From: CAZNEZ01 sp964572475
Lineage (GTDB): Bacteria > Bacillota > Clostridia > Lachnospirales > Lachnospiraceae
Direction: 5' to 3'
Assembly: GCA_964572475.1 (NCBI GenBank)
Contig: CAZNEZ010000008.1
Location: forward strand, 1 to 63,872
Length of the DNA: 63,872 nt
Below are positions 36,678 through 44,626 of the stretch, one piece after another. Below the pieces are notes generated by a model. It was not told where the DNA came from. It saw only the letters and a program-made list of their open reading frames with translations, and did no database searches. A program made the position numbers and the translations under genes. Positions within the stretch are counted from its first letter, which is position 1. Every line of letters starts with the position of its first letter.

Positions 36678-37082
36678 ATGAGTTCAGAAAATAATTTAGA
36701 TTCAACATTTCAGGCATTGTTTAAAGGTATGGAGGGCTTTATTACAACAAAAACTGTTGTAGGTGAAGCTATGAACGTAGATGGCACAATTATTGTTCCA
36801 CTTTCTGATGTTTCTTTTGGAATGGGTGCAGGAGCAGCTATTGGAGGCGGTAAGAATAATGGCGGTGGTGGAGCAAGTGGTAAGATGTCACCAAGTGCAG
36901 TTTTAGTTATACAGAATGGGACATCTAAAGTAATTAATATTAAGAATCAGGATAGTATTTCTAAAATTTTAGATATGGTTCCAGATGTTGTAGCTAAATT
37001 TACAAATAAGAATGATACAACCTCTACAGCTGATGTTGATTTAAAAGATGTTAAGTTTGCTAAAGATGATACTGAAGAATAA
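36678..37082 (+). CDS. gerW: GerW family sporulation protein (YtfJ)
   Basis: The 134-aa protein matches YtfJ: FKGMEGFITTKTVVGEAM, IIVPLSDVSFGMGAGA and a Gly-rich loop (about 60-75) before SPSAVLVIQNG. In Bacillus YtfJ is made in the forespore and is needed for normal germination with alanine. ATG 36678 has GGAGG 8 bases upstream; the earlier ATG 36654 overlaps the DUF2953 stop. Confidence 0.9.
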   Translation: MSSENNLDSTFQALFKGMEGFITTKTVVGEAMNVDGTIIVPLSDVSFGMGAGAAIGGGKNNGGGGASGKMSPSAVLVIQNGTSKVINIKNQDSISKILDMVPDVVAKFTNKNDTTSTADVDLKDVKFAKDDTEE

Positions 37083-37108
37083 AAAAGCGTAGCTGCGTAA
37101 TTTTATAT
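37083..37108 (-). repeat. Degenerate fragment of repeat core A
   Basis: AAGCGTAGCTGCGTAATTTT resembles the reverse of core A (which would read CACGCTGCTGCGTAATTTCC). It follows the gerW stop directly. The rest of 37109-37258 shows nothing I can name. Confidence 0.4.
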
Positions 37109-37258
37109 TAATTAAAAAAGTAGTGCAATGTTATATGTTTTTAGCATAGTATATATTAATAGATATATGCCGGTGATAGACTGAAAATAAAATTTTCATA
37201 TGCAGATGGTATTTGACACCTTTTAATTTGCATATTACTGGCAAGAATGGACATTAGT

Positions 37259-37396
37259 ATGCGAAGAATGTGTGGATTTATACTATTTTGGATAGCGGTA
37301 GGAATAGCGATTGGATTGTATCTGGATGTATGTTTTACGTCCATTTTATTATTACTTCTTTTACTAGTAATAGGGTACAATCTTTTTTGCACCTAA
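37259..37396 (+). CDS. Small 45-aa membrane protein
   Basis: The ORF MRRMCGFILFWIAVGIAIGL...LLLLLLLVIGYNLFC encodes two hydrophobic segments (residues 5-22 and 28-42) with a basic N-terminus, a hairpin topology. The codon choice is like the neighbours. I recall similar short RxCGFxLFW proteins in Lachnospiraceae, but cannot check. The ribosome site is weak. It fills the otherwise empty space between gerW and metF. Confidence 0.6.
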   Translation: MRRMCGFILFWIAVGIAIGLYLDVCFTSILLLLLLLVIGYNLFCT

Positions 37397-37445
37397 TAAC
37401 TTATGATATAACATAAATATAACAAACGAATGGAGATAGCACAAT

Positions 37446-38309
37446 ATGTATATAACATCTAAATTTGAAAAAGGGAAAACCTTACTTTCATTTGAAGTAT
37501 TTCCACCTAAGAAGACAAGCAGTATTGATACAATATATAAAACATTAGATGAATTGAAAGATTTAAAACCAGCATTCATCAGCGTTACATATGGAGCGGG
37601 TGGAAGCAAAGCTGGTTCAATAACCTGTGATATTGCATCTATAATAAAAACAAAATATGGAATTGAGCCTGTTGCACATTTAACCTGTGTAAATTCATCA
37701 AAAGAGGACGTTAACAGAGAACTTGATGCACTTAAGAAAAATGGAATTCATAATATATTAGCACTTAGAGGTGATATTAACCCTAATATTGAACCAAAGC
37801 ACGATTTTAAGTATGCGTGTGATCTTGTAAAACATATAAAAGAATACGATGGAGATTTCAATATTTCAGGTGCATGTTATCCGGAAGGACATGTTGATAC
37901 AGATGATATGGTTCAGGATATCAAAAATCTTAAAAATAAAGTTGATTCAGGCGTAACACATTTGATGAGTCAGTTATTTTTTGATAATGAGGCATTTTTC
38001 CGTTTTATAGAGAAAACTCAGATAGCAGGAATTAATGTTCCGATAGAAGCAGGTATTATGCCTGTAACTAATAAAAATCAGATAGAGCGTATGGTTTCTA
38101 TGTGTGGAGCTTCACTTCCTAACAAATTTGTTAAAATTATTCAAAAATATGAAAATAATCCAGAGGCTCTTCGTGATGCAGGAATCGCATATGCAACTAA
38201 CCAGATAGTTGACCTTATTGCAAATGGAGTTGACGGAATTCATTTATATACAATGAACAATCCATACATTGCCAGAAAGATTACAGAAAACATAGCTGGT
38301 TTATTATAA
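37446..38309 (+). CDS. metF: Methylenetetrahydrofolate reductase
   Basis: The 287-aa flavoprotein has the MetF pattern: LSFEVFPPKK (residues 13-22), FISVTYGAGGS (about 45), HLTCVN (about 79), NILALRGD (about 107) and LMSQLFFDNEAFFRF (about 175). It provides 5-methyl-THF for methionine synthase encoded two genes downstream. GGAG precedes ATG 37446. Confidence 0.95.
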   Translation: MYITSKFEKGKTLLSFEVFPPKKTSSIDTIYKTLDELKDLKPAFISVTYGAGGSKAGSITCDIASIIKTKYGIEPVAHLTCVNSSKEDVNRELDALKKNGIHNILALRGDINPNIEPKHDFKYACDLVKHIKEYDGDFNISGACYPEGHVDTDDMVQDIKNLKNKVDSGVTHLMSQLFFDNEAFFRFIEKTQIAGINVPIEAGIMPVTNKNQIERMVSMCGASLPNKFVKIIQKYENNPEALRDAGIAYATNQIVDLIANGVDGIHLYTMNNPYIARKITENIAGLL

Positions 38310-38374
38310 TATAATATTCTATTAATAATGTATAATAATCTGTTTGGAAGATAGGTTTTGCACAAGAAAGGCAT

Positions 38375-39070
38375 ATGGATATGGAAAATATAATATCATT
38401 AGATAGCATAAATAGAGAAAATACATTTAGATATTTAGGCTACAAAGGGAACGTACCAGAGAAAAATATCATAGATATTATTGATAAATGTGAAAAAGAA
38501 TTACTTGAGGCTATGAAGCCAAGATATATATATGAGGCCTTTGATATTGAGAAGAATTATGATGAACAATCTATTCAGGTTATAGGTACAAGCTTGGTAC
38601 TTACTGGACATTCAATAACTAATCATTTAAAAGACTGTAATAAAGTAATTCTTTTATGTGCTACAGTTTCAGAACAAACAGATAGATTTATTAGAATTAA
38701 AGAGATAGAGGATATGACACAAGCTGTAATAGCGGATACACTTGCCAGCGTTGCAGTTGACGAAGTATGTGATAAAGCAGAAGAAATGATAAAATCAGAA
38801 TATAAAGATTATTATCAGACGTGGAGATATGGAATAGGATATGGAGATTTGCCAATAACACTACAAAAGAATTTTTTAGATGTTCTAAATGCATCCAAAA
38901 GAATTGGAGTTATGGCTACTACAGGCAGCATATTAACACCTAGAAAGTCAATAACCTGTATAATCGGGTTAAGCAAGGAACCTGTTCAGCAGGATAAGCG
39001 AGGATGCAATACATGTAACCTTAAAGGAAAATGCACATTTAGGAAAAGAGGAGAACACTGTGGATTTTAA
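38375..39070 (+). CDS. Methionine synthase reactivation-domain protein
   Basis: The 231-aa protein corresponds to the C-terminal activation domain of MetH as a separate gene: ATVSEQTDRF, ADTLASVAVDEVCDKAEE, RYGIGYGDLPITLQ (SAM-binding RxxxGYxD-like) and TPRKSITCIIGLS, ending in a Cys motif CNTCNLKGKCTFRK. It would remethylate oxidised cobalamin with SAM. Overlaps metH by 11 bases, so both are coupled. Confidence 0.88.
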   Translation: MDMENIISLDSINRENTFRYLGYKGNVPEKNIIDIIDKCEKELLEAMKPRYIYEAFDIEKNYDEQSIQVIGTSLVLTGHSITNHLKDCNKVILLCATVSEQTDRFIRIKEIEDMTQAVIADTLASVAVDEVCDKAEEMIKSEYKDYYQTWRYGIGYGDLPITLQKNFLDVLNASKRIGVMATTGSILTPRKSITCIIGLSKEPVQQDKRGCNTCNLKGKCTFRKRGEHCGF

Positions 39071-41495
39071 AACATTATTAGAGAAAAAATATGTACTGTT
39101 AGATGGAGCTATGGGAACAATGCTTCAAAAAAATGGTTTAAAGCTTGGAGGAATACCAGAAGAGCTTAATTTTGAACATCCTGAGCTTATTACAAAGATT
39201 CATAGTGAATATATAAAATCAGGGGCGGATATTGTATATACTAATACATTCGGTGCAAACAGATATAAGCTTGAACATTCAAAATATTCAGTAAATGAGA
39301 TTGTTAAAAAGGCTATTTCAAATGCAAAGGACGCAACAAATGGTACAAACTCAATAGTCGCACTAGATATAGGCCCGATAGGACAGATGCTCGCGCCATC
39401 TGGAACATTGTCATTTGAAGAAGCGTATGATATTTTTAAGGAGACATTAGTGGCTGGAAAAGATGCTGATGTTATTGTGTTTGAGACAATGACTGATCTT
39501 CTTGAGATTAAGGCGGCTGTACTTGCTGCCAAAGAAAATACAGATAAGCCAATTATGTGTACGATGACATTTGAAGATAATATGCGTACATTTACAGGCT
39601 GCCAGATATCAGCTATGGCGCTTACACTAGAAGGTTTAGGGGTTGATGCCATAGGAGTAAATTGTTCACTGGGACCTAAAGAAATGTATCCTGTAATTGT
39701 TGAACTTTGTAAATGGACAAAACTTCCAATTATTTTAAAACCAAATGCAGGACTTCCTGATCCTAAGACTAATACTTATGATATAAGTCCAGAAAAGTTT
39801 GCCGAATATATGGGTAAGATATCGGAATTGGGGGTTAAAATCTATGGTGGCTGCTGTGGAACTACTCCAGAATATATATCAGCTCTCAAACAGATGCTTG
39901 ATTCTTCTAATATAGATAAAAGAGAAGAAATAACAATTGAAACGACTGTTTGTTCAGCTACCAATACAGTCATAATAAATGAACCAAGAATTATTGGGGA
40001 AAGAATTAATCCTACAGGCAAGAAACTTTTTAAGGAAGCACTTGTTAATAATAATATAAGTTATATTCTCAATCAGGCTATATCACAAGTAAATGCAGGA
40101 GCAGATATTCTTGATGTTAATGTAGGACTTCCAGGAATAGATGAGAAAGAGATGATGGTTACAGTACTTAAGGCAATACAATCTATTTCTGATGTACCAC
40201 TTCAGATAGATTCAACAATTCCAGAGGTATTGGAGGCGGCACTAAGGGTTTATAACGGAAAACCGTTGGTGAATTCTGTTAATGGAGAAGAAAAGTCCTT
40301 AAGTACAGTACTTCCATTAGTTAAAAAATATGGAGCCTGTGTCGTTGGACTTACTCTTGATGAAGGTGGAATTCCAAAGAAAGCCGAAGATAGATTTGCT
40401 ATAGCCAAAAAGATTCTTAAACGTGCAGTTATGCTTGGAATTCCTAAAGAGAATATATGCATAGACTGTCTGACACTTACTGCTTCTGCTGAACAGGAAG
40501 GCGTTGTAGAGACACTTAAAGCCGTTAAAATGGTTAAGGAACAGTTAGGCCTTAAAACAGTTTTGGGAGTATCAAACATATCTTTTGGACTTCCTAATAG
40601 AGAACTTATCAATCAGAATTTCCTTGCAATGGGACTTCAGAATGGACTTGATTTGCCGATAATCAATCCAAATGTAACAGCTATGACAGGAACTATGCGT
40701 GCTTATAAGCTTTTAATGAATATAGATAAAGATTCCAGAGAATATATTAAGAACTATAGTAATATGCTTATAAAGACAACTGCTACAACAAATGGAGCTC
40801 AGGCAGGAACAAATTCAGATTCTAGTGCAGCTTCAAGTGGTTGTTCTTCCAGTATTGTATCAGGCTCTGATATGAATCTTAAATATGCTATTGAAAATGG
40901 ATTAAAAGAAGAGGGTGCCAAGATTACAGCTAAACTTCTTGAAACAATGGATTCAATGGAAATTGTTAATGAAATGCTTATTCCAGCATTAGATGAAGCA
41001 GGCAGTAAGTTTGAAAAGGGAATAATCTTTCTTCCACAGCTTATCTTATCAGCAGGAGTTGCGCAGGCTGCATTTGAGGAGATTAAGAAAAATATCTCTA
41101 ATAAATCAGAAAAGCCTATTAGTAAGGGTAGAATCGTAATTGCCACAGTTAAAGGAGATATCCATGACATAGGTAAGAATATAGTTAAAGTGCTTCTTGA
41201 GAACTATGGATATACAGTAATTGACCTGGGAAAAGATGTTGAATATCAGGAAGTAGTGGATGCAGCCATTAAGAATAAAGCTAAGCTTGTAGGACTTTCA
41301 GCGCTTATGACTACGACTCTTGTGTCAATGGAAAAAACGATTGAACTTCTAAGAGAGAATAATGTTGATTGTAAAATAATGGTTGGAGGCGCAGTACTGA
41401 CACCTGAATATGCTAAAAAGATAGGTGCAGATTATTATGCAAAGGATGCCAAAGAATCAGTAGATATTGCAAAAAAGGTGCTTACACAAGAGTAA
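39060..41495 (+). CDS. metH: Cobalamin-dependent methionine synthase (without reactivation domain)
   Basis: The 811-aa protein has the Hcy-binding domain (DGAMGTMLQ; GVNCSLGP; zinc Cys pair GGCCGTTP, about residues 1-290), pterin-binding domain (GERINPTGKK; DVNVGLPGID, about 315-570), a Ser/Ala-rich linker (about 590-610), and cap plus B12-binding domain with DIHDIGKNI (about 703) and lower-ligand His. It methylates homocysteine. The classical fourth domain is encoded upstream. The start is GTG 39060 after GAGGAG. Confidence 0.96.
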   Translation: MDFKTLLEKKYVLLDGAMGTMLQKNGLKLGGIPEELNFEHPELITKIHSEYIKSGADIVYTNTFGANRYKLEHSKYSVNEIVKKAISNAKDATNGTNSIVALDIGPIGQMLAPSGTLSFEEAYDIFKETLVAGKDADVIVFETMTDLLEIKAAVLAAKENTDKPIMCTMTFEDNMRTFTGCQISAMALTLEGLGVDAIGVNCSLGPKEMYPVIVELCKWTKLPIILKPNAGLPDPKTNTYDISPEKFAEYMGKISELGVKIYGGCCGTTPEYISALKQMLDSSNIDKREEITIETTVCSATNTVIINEPRIIGERINPTGKKLFKEALVNNNISYILNQAISQVNAGADILDVNVGLPGIDEKEMMVTVLKAIQSISDVPLQIDSTIPEVLEAALRVYNGKPLVNSVNGEEKSLSTVLPLVKKYGACVVGLTLDEGGIPKKAEDRFAIAKKILKRAVMLGIPKENICIDCLTLTASAEQEGVVETLKAVKMVKEQLGLKTVLGVSNISFGLPNRELINQNFLAMGLQNGLDLPIINPNVTAMTGTMRAYKLLMNIDKDSREYIKNYSNMLIKTTATTNGAQAGTNSDSSAASSGCSSSIVSGSDMNLKYAIENGLKEEGAKITAKLLETMDSMEIVNEMLIPALDEAGSKFEKGIIFLPQLILSAGVAQAAFEEIKKNISNKSEKPISKGRIVIATVKGDIHDIGKNIVKVLLENYGYTVIDLGKDVEYQEVVDAAIKNKAKLVGLSALMTTTLVSMEKTIELLRENNVDCKIMVGGAVLTPEYAKKIGADYYAKDAKESVDIAKKVLTQE

Positions 41496-41528
41496 AAGAT
41501 AAGAGAACCTGTTTAGAAAGGAAAAGCC

Positions 41529-42023
41529 ATGTTGAAAAAGATTTTATCTACTGATTCCTGCGCAAAATGCAGAATATGCTGTTCATTTGTGAAATCAGAC
41601 GCTTGGGAGACACCAATTATAGAGGACAAATCATATAATTATATAATTAATAGAAAAGAGGAGGGAAACTGGGATAGAGTTAGACTTGCAGAACGTGGAA
41701 AATGTCATACATTTGAATTTGATTTTGCAGATGACACAGAGATAAGACTTTGCCCTATGCTAGATGATAAAAAAGGATGTATACTTGGAGATGATAAGCC
41801 ATTTGACTGTAAAATCTGGTCATTTCGAGTTATGAGAGATAAAGAAAATCTGGTAATTGCAGTTGCATCAATCTGTCCAGAACTTGGCAATCCTAATAAC
41901 TGGGATGTAAATGCAATGAGAGAACTTCTAATAGATGATGGACTAAAAGATAGAATTCTTGAAGAAGCTAAGAAGAGTCCTGATATGATAAAGAATATGG
42001 AAGAGGGATACATAATAGTCTGA
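41529..42023 (+). CDS. YkgJ-type cysteine cluster protein
   Basis: The 164-aa protein has CAKCRICCSF (residues 11-20) and later CHTFEF, CPML, CILGDDKPFDCKIWSFR, the Cys pattern of the YkgJ/UPF0153 family, thought to bind zinc or an Fe-S cluster; function unknown. It lies behind metH and ends just before a bidirectional terminator. Confidence 0.8.
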   Translation: MLKKILSTDSCAKCRICCSFVKSDAWETPIIEDKSYNYIINRKEEGNWDRVRLAERGKCHTFEFDFADDTEIRLCPMLDDKKGCILGDDKPFDCKIWSFRVMRDKENLVIAVASICPELGNPNNWDVNAMRELLIDDGLKDRILEEAKKSPDMIKNMEEGYIIV

Positions 42024-42025
42024 TT

Positions 42026-42043
42026 CTGCGTAATTTCCTATTA
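42026..42043 (-). repeat. Partial intergenic repeat core A (inverted), copy 4
   Basis: CTGCGTAATTTCCTATTA is the exact reverse complement of the first part of core A. It starts three bases after the YkgJ-like stop codon and abuts the bidirectional terminator. Confidence 0.75.
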
Positions 42044-42047
42044 TACA

Positions 42048-42080
42048 AAAAAAGCATTCACCAAAGTGAATGCTTTTAAT
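42048..42080. terminator. Bidirectional terminator between the YkgJ-like gene and rpmB
   Basis: A perfect 12-bp stem AAAAGCATTCAC/GTGAATGCTTTT with loop CAAA, A-rich on the left and T-rich on the right, serves both converging genes. Confidence 0.88.
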
Positions 42081-42101
42081 CTCTAATCTTAAAATTTGTT
42101 C

Positions 42102-42287
42102 CTAAGCTCTTTCAACTTTACCAGACTTAAGACATGAAGTACAAACGTACATCTTCTTAGCGGCACCGTTTACCTTAACCTTTACAGATTTAATGTTAGA
42201 TTTCCACATTTTGTTTGATCTTCTATGAGAATGGCTCACTGCATTACCAAAGTGAGCAGACTTATTACAAATTGCACATACAGCCAT
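42102..42287 (-). CDS. rpmB: Ribosomal protein bL28
   Basis: The 61-aa protein (MAVCAICNKSAHFGNAVSHS...KKMYVCTSCLKSGKV) has the zinc-binding CxxC...CxxC pairs of the C+ form of L28. AAGGAGG lies before its start on the minus strand. It is divergent from asp23, the standard Firmicute arrangement. A small inverted repeat TAGGTC/GACCTA (42309-42326) lies in its leader and could be a regulatory hairpin. Confidence 0.98.
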   Translation of the reverse strand: MAVCAICNKSAHFGNAVSHSHRRSNKMWKSNIKSVKVKVNGAAKKMYVCTSCLKSGKVERA

Positions 42288-42476
42288 GATAGCACCTCCT
42301 TAAGTATATTAGGTCTTTTTTGACCTACAACAGATATTATTCTAGCAGAATTAATTCGTTTTGGCAAGCATTTTTTGAAAAAATATATGCTCATATAAAA
42401 TATAGCTTTTATTTTAAAAAAAAGATGGTATAATAGCTTTATCAAAATACTAATTTGAAAGGGCATGGTTATTCAT

Positions 42477-42836
42477 ATGAAAGGTAAAATGACTACTCAA
42501 TTAGGTGATGTTCTTATTGATGCAGGAGTTATTGCAAAGTTTGCTGGAACAACAGCCGTAGAATGTTTCGGAATTGTAGGTATGGCCGCAGTCAGCATGA
42601 CAGATGGTCTTGTTAAATTATTGAAGAGAGATAGTTTAGCAAAAGGAATAAATGTTGTTATTGATGAGAACAACGAGATTACAATCGATTTTCACGTTAT
42701 AGTTTCTTACGGAGTAAGTATTCAGGCTGTAGCGGATAACCTTATTTCTAATGTAACATACAAGGTTGAAAGCTTTACAGGAATGAAGATCGCCAAGATT
42801 AACATTTTCGTTGAAAGTGTTAGAATAATAGATTAA
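42477..42836 (+). CDS. Asp23/Gls24 family envelope stress protein (YloU)
   Basis: The 119-aa protein has the Asp23 pattern (GDVLIDAGVIAKFAGTTAVECFG; NVVIDENNEITIDFHVIVSYG). YloU-type members are encoded with fakA in Firmicutes. ATG 42477 gives the family start MKGKMTTQLGD, but the best ribosome site (AAAGGG) is nearer to ATG 42465; start not certain. A TATAAT box lies at 42429-42434. Confidence 0.9.
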   Translation: MKGKMTTQLGDVLIDAGVIAKFAGTTAVECFGIVGMAAVSMTDGLVKLLKRDSLAKGINVVIDENNEITIDFHVIVSYGVSIQAVADNLISNVTYKVESFTGMKIAKINIFVESVRIID

Positions 42837-42862
42837 CTTATAACCGCAAGGAGGAACTTATT

Positions 42863-44542
42863 GTGTTAAAAACAAGTATAGACAGCCGTACATTACAGAA
42901 GATGTTTTTGGCTGGTGCTAAGAATCTTGAGTCCAAAAAAGAATGGATTAATGAATTAAATGTATTTCCTGTACCAGATGGAGATACAGGTACTAATATG
43001 ACACTTACTATTATGTCAGCAGCTAAAGAAGTTGGTGGTATCACAGAACCTACAATGGAGAATCTTTGTAAAGCTATTTCTTCAGGTTCATTAAGAGGCG
43101 CTAGAGGAAACTCAGGTGTTATTCTTTCACAGCTTTTAAGAGGACTTACCAAAGAGATTAAGGATGTTGAAACTGTTGATGCTGTTGTTCTTACAAGAGC
43201 AATGGAAAGAGCTGTTGAGACAGCATATAAAGCAGTTATGAAGCCTAAAGAGGGTACAATTCTTACAGTTGCAAGAGGAGCTGCAGAAAAAGCAGTTGAG
43301 ATGGTTAAAAAGACAGATGATCTTGATGAATTAATCAGAGAGGTTATCGATTATGCAGAATATGTATTAAGTCAGACACCAGAGATGCTTCCAGTTCTTA
43401 AACAGGCAGGTGTTGTGGATTCAGGTGGACAGGGTCTTGTTGTTGTTATGAAAGGCGCTTATGATGCATTCTTAGGCAAGGATATTGACTATACAATAGA
43501 AGGAGCAAAAGCTCCATCAACTAATATTAAAAAAGCTCCAGCTGATGATTATGATATTAAGTTTGGATATTGTACTGAATTTATTGTAATGCTTGAAAAA
43601 GATTATTCACTAGAGATGGAGCATGAATTTAAAGCTTATCTTGAGTCAATTGGTGATTCAATAGTAGTTGTTTCTGATGATGATATAATCAAGGTTCATG
43701 TACATACGAATGATCCTGGATTAGCAATTCAAAGAGCACTCACATATGGTTCGCTCACTAAGATGAAGATTGATAATATGCGTGAAGAACATGAAGAGAA
43801 GCTTATAAAGGATGCTGAGAAGTTAGCAGCACAGCAAAAAGCAGAAGAAGAGTTAGAAGCAGCAAAAGTTAATGAACCTCGTAAAGAGGTTGGATTTATT
43901 GCGGTTTCTATTGGTGAAGGAATCAATGAGATATTCAAGGGACTTGGAGTTGATCACATTATTGAAGGTGGTCAGACTATGAATCCAAGTACTGAGGATA
44001 TGTTAAATGCTATAGATAAAGTTAATGCAGACAATATATTTATTCTTCCTAACAATAGTAACATTATTCTTGCAGCGAATCAGGCACAGAGCCTTACAGA
44101 AGATAAGAATATAGTCGTTATACCATCTAAAACAGTACCACAGGGAATTTCAGCGGTTATCAACTATGTTCAGGATAAATCCATAGAGGATAACACTAAT
44201 CGTATGACAGAAGAGATGGTAAAAGTAAAAACTGGTCAGGTAACTTACGCGGTTAGAGATACAGTTATTGACGATAAAGAGATTAAAGAGAATGATATTA
44301 TGGGAATTGCTGATAAAGGAATTCTTTCAGTAGGTCAGGATATAAAAGATACAACAATTGAACTCATTAAACAGCTTGTTGATGATGAATCTGAAATCAT
44401 TAGTATATATTATGGTAGTGATGTTAATGAAGAACAGGCAGAAGAGATAGCAGAAGAAATTCAGAATGAATTTGAAGATGTTGAAGTTGAAGTTAACTTT
44501 GGTGGACAGCCAATCTATTATTATGTAGTATCAGTTGAATAG
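42863..44542 (+). CDS. fakA: Fatty acid kinase FakA (DAK2/DegV-like YloV)
   Basis: The 559-aa protein has an N-terminal DhaL-type kinase domain (NVFPVPDGDTGTNM with the metal Asps, about residues 32-45; SLRGARGNSGVILSQLL, about 76-92) and a C-terminal DegV-like part (VGFIAVSIGEGI...). It phosphorylates fatty acids held by FakB for phospholipid synthesis; fakB is not in this window. GTG 42863 has AAGGAGG. Follows asp23 by 26 bases. Confidence 0.93.
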   Translation: MLKTSIDSRTLQKMFLAGAKNLESKKEWINELNVFPVPDGDTGTNMTLTIMSAAKEVGGITEPTMENLCKAISSGSLRGARGNSGVILSQLLRGLTKEIKDVETVDAVVLTRAMERAVETAYKAVMKPKEGTILTVARGAAEKAVEMVKKTDDLDELIREVIDYAEYVLSQTPEMLPVLKQAGVVDSGGQGLVVVMKGAYDAFLGKDIDYTIEGAKAPSTNIKKAPADDYDIKFGYCTEFIVMLEKDYSLEMEHEFKAYLESIGDSIVVVSDDDIIKVHVHTNDPGLAIQRALTYGSLTKMKIDNMREEHEEKLIKDAEKLAAQQKAEEELEAAKVNEPRKEVGFIAVSIGEGINEIFKGLGVDHIIEGGQTMNPSTEDMLNAIDKVNADNIFILPNNSNIILAANQAQSLTEDKNIVVIPSKTVPQGISAVINYVQDKSIEDNTNRMTEEMVKVKTGQVTYAVRDTVIDDKEIKENDIMGIADKGILSVGQDIKDTTIELIKQLVDDESEIISIYYGSDVNEEQAEEIAEEIQNEFEDVEVEVNFGGQPIYYYVVSVE

Positions 44543-44544
44543 TT

Positions 44545-44588
44545 TATAGAAAAAGGCTGTTGTATTTTATACAACGGCTTTTTCTATA
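44545..44588 (+). terminator. Terminator after fakA
   Basis: TATAGAAAAAGGCTGTTGTA pairs with TACAACGGCTTTTTCTATA, loop TTTTA or shorter, with one unpaired base. The bases after it (GGAAATCATGCTGACAG) faintly resemble repeat core A. Confidence 0.8.
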
Positions 44589-44626
44589 TAGGAAATCATG
44601 CTGACAGGACAATAGGAGACGGTAAG

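Noticed and set aside
37109..37258. Riboswitch before metF
   Set aside because: No SAM- or cobalamin-type core elements or terminator hairpin visible.
39200..39652. 150-codon minus-strand frame inside metH
   Set aside because: Ser/Ile-rich shadow opposite conserved metH domains, without start signals.
44585..44604. Additional copy of repeat core A after the fakA terminator
   Set aside because: Only loose similarity over 20 bases; could be chance.
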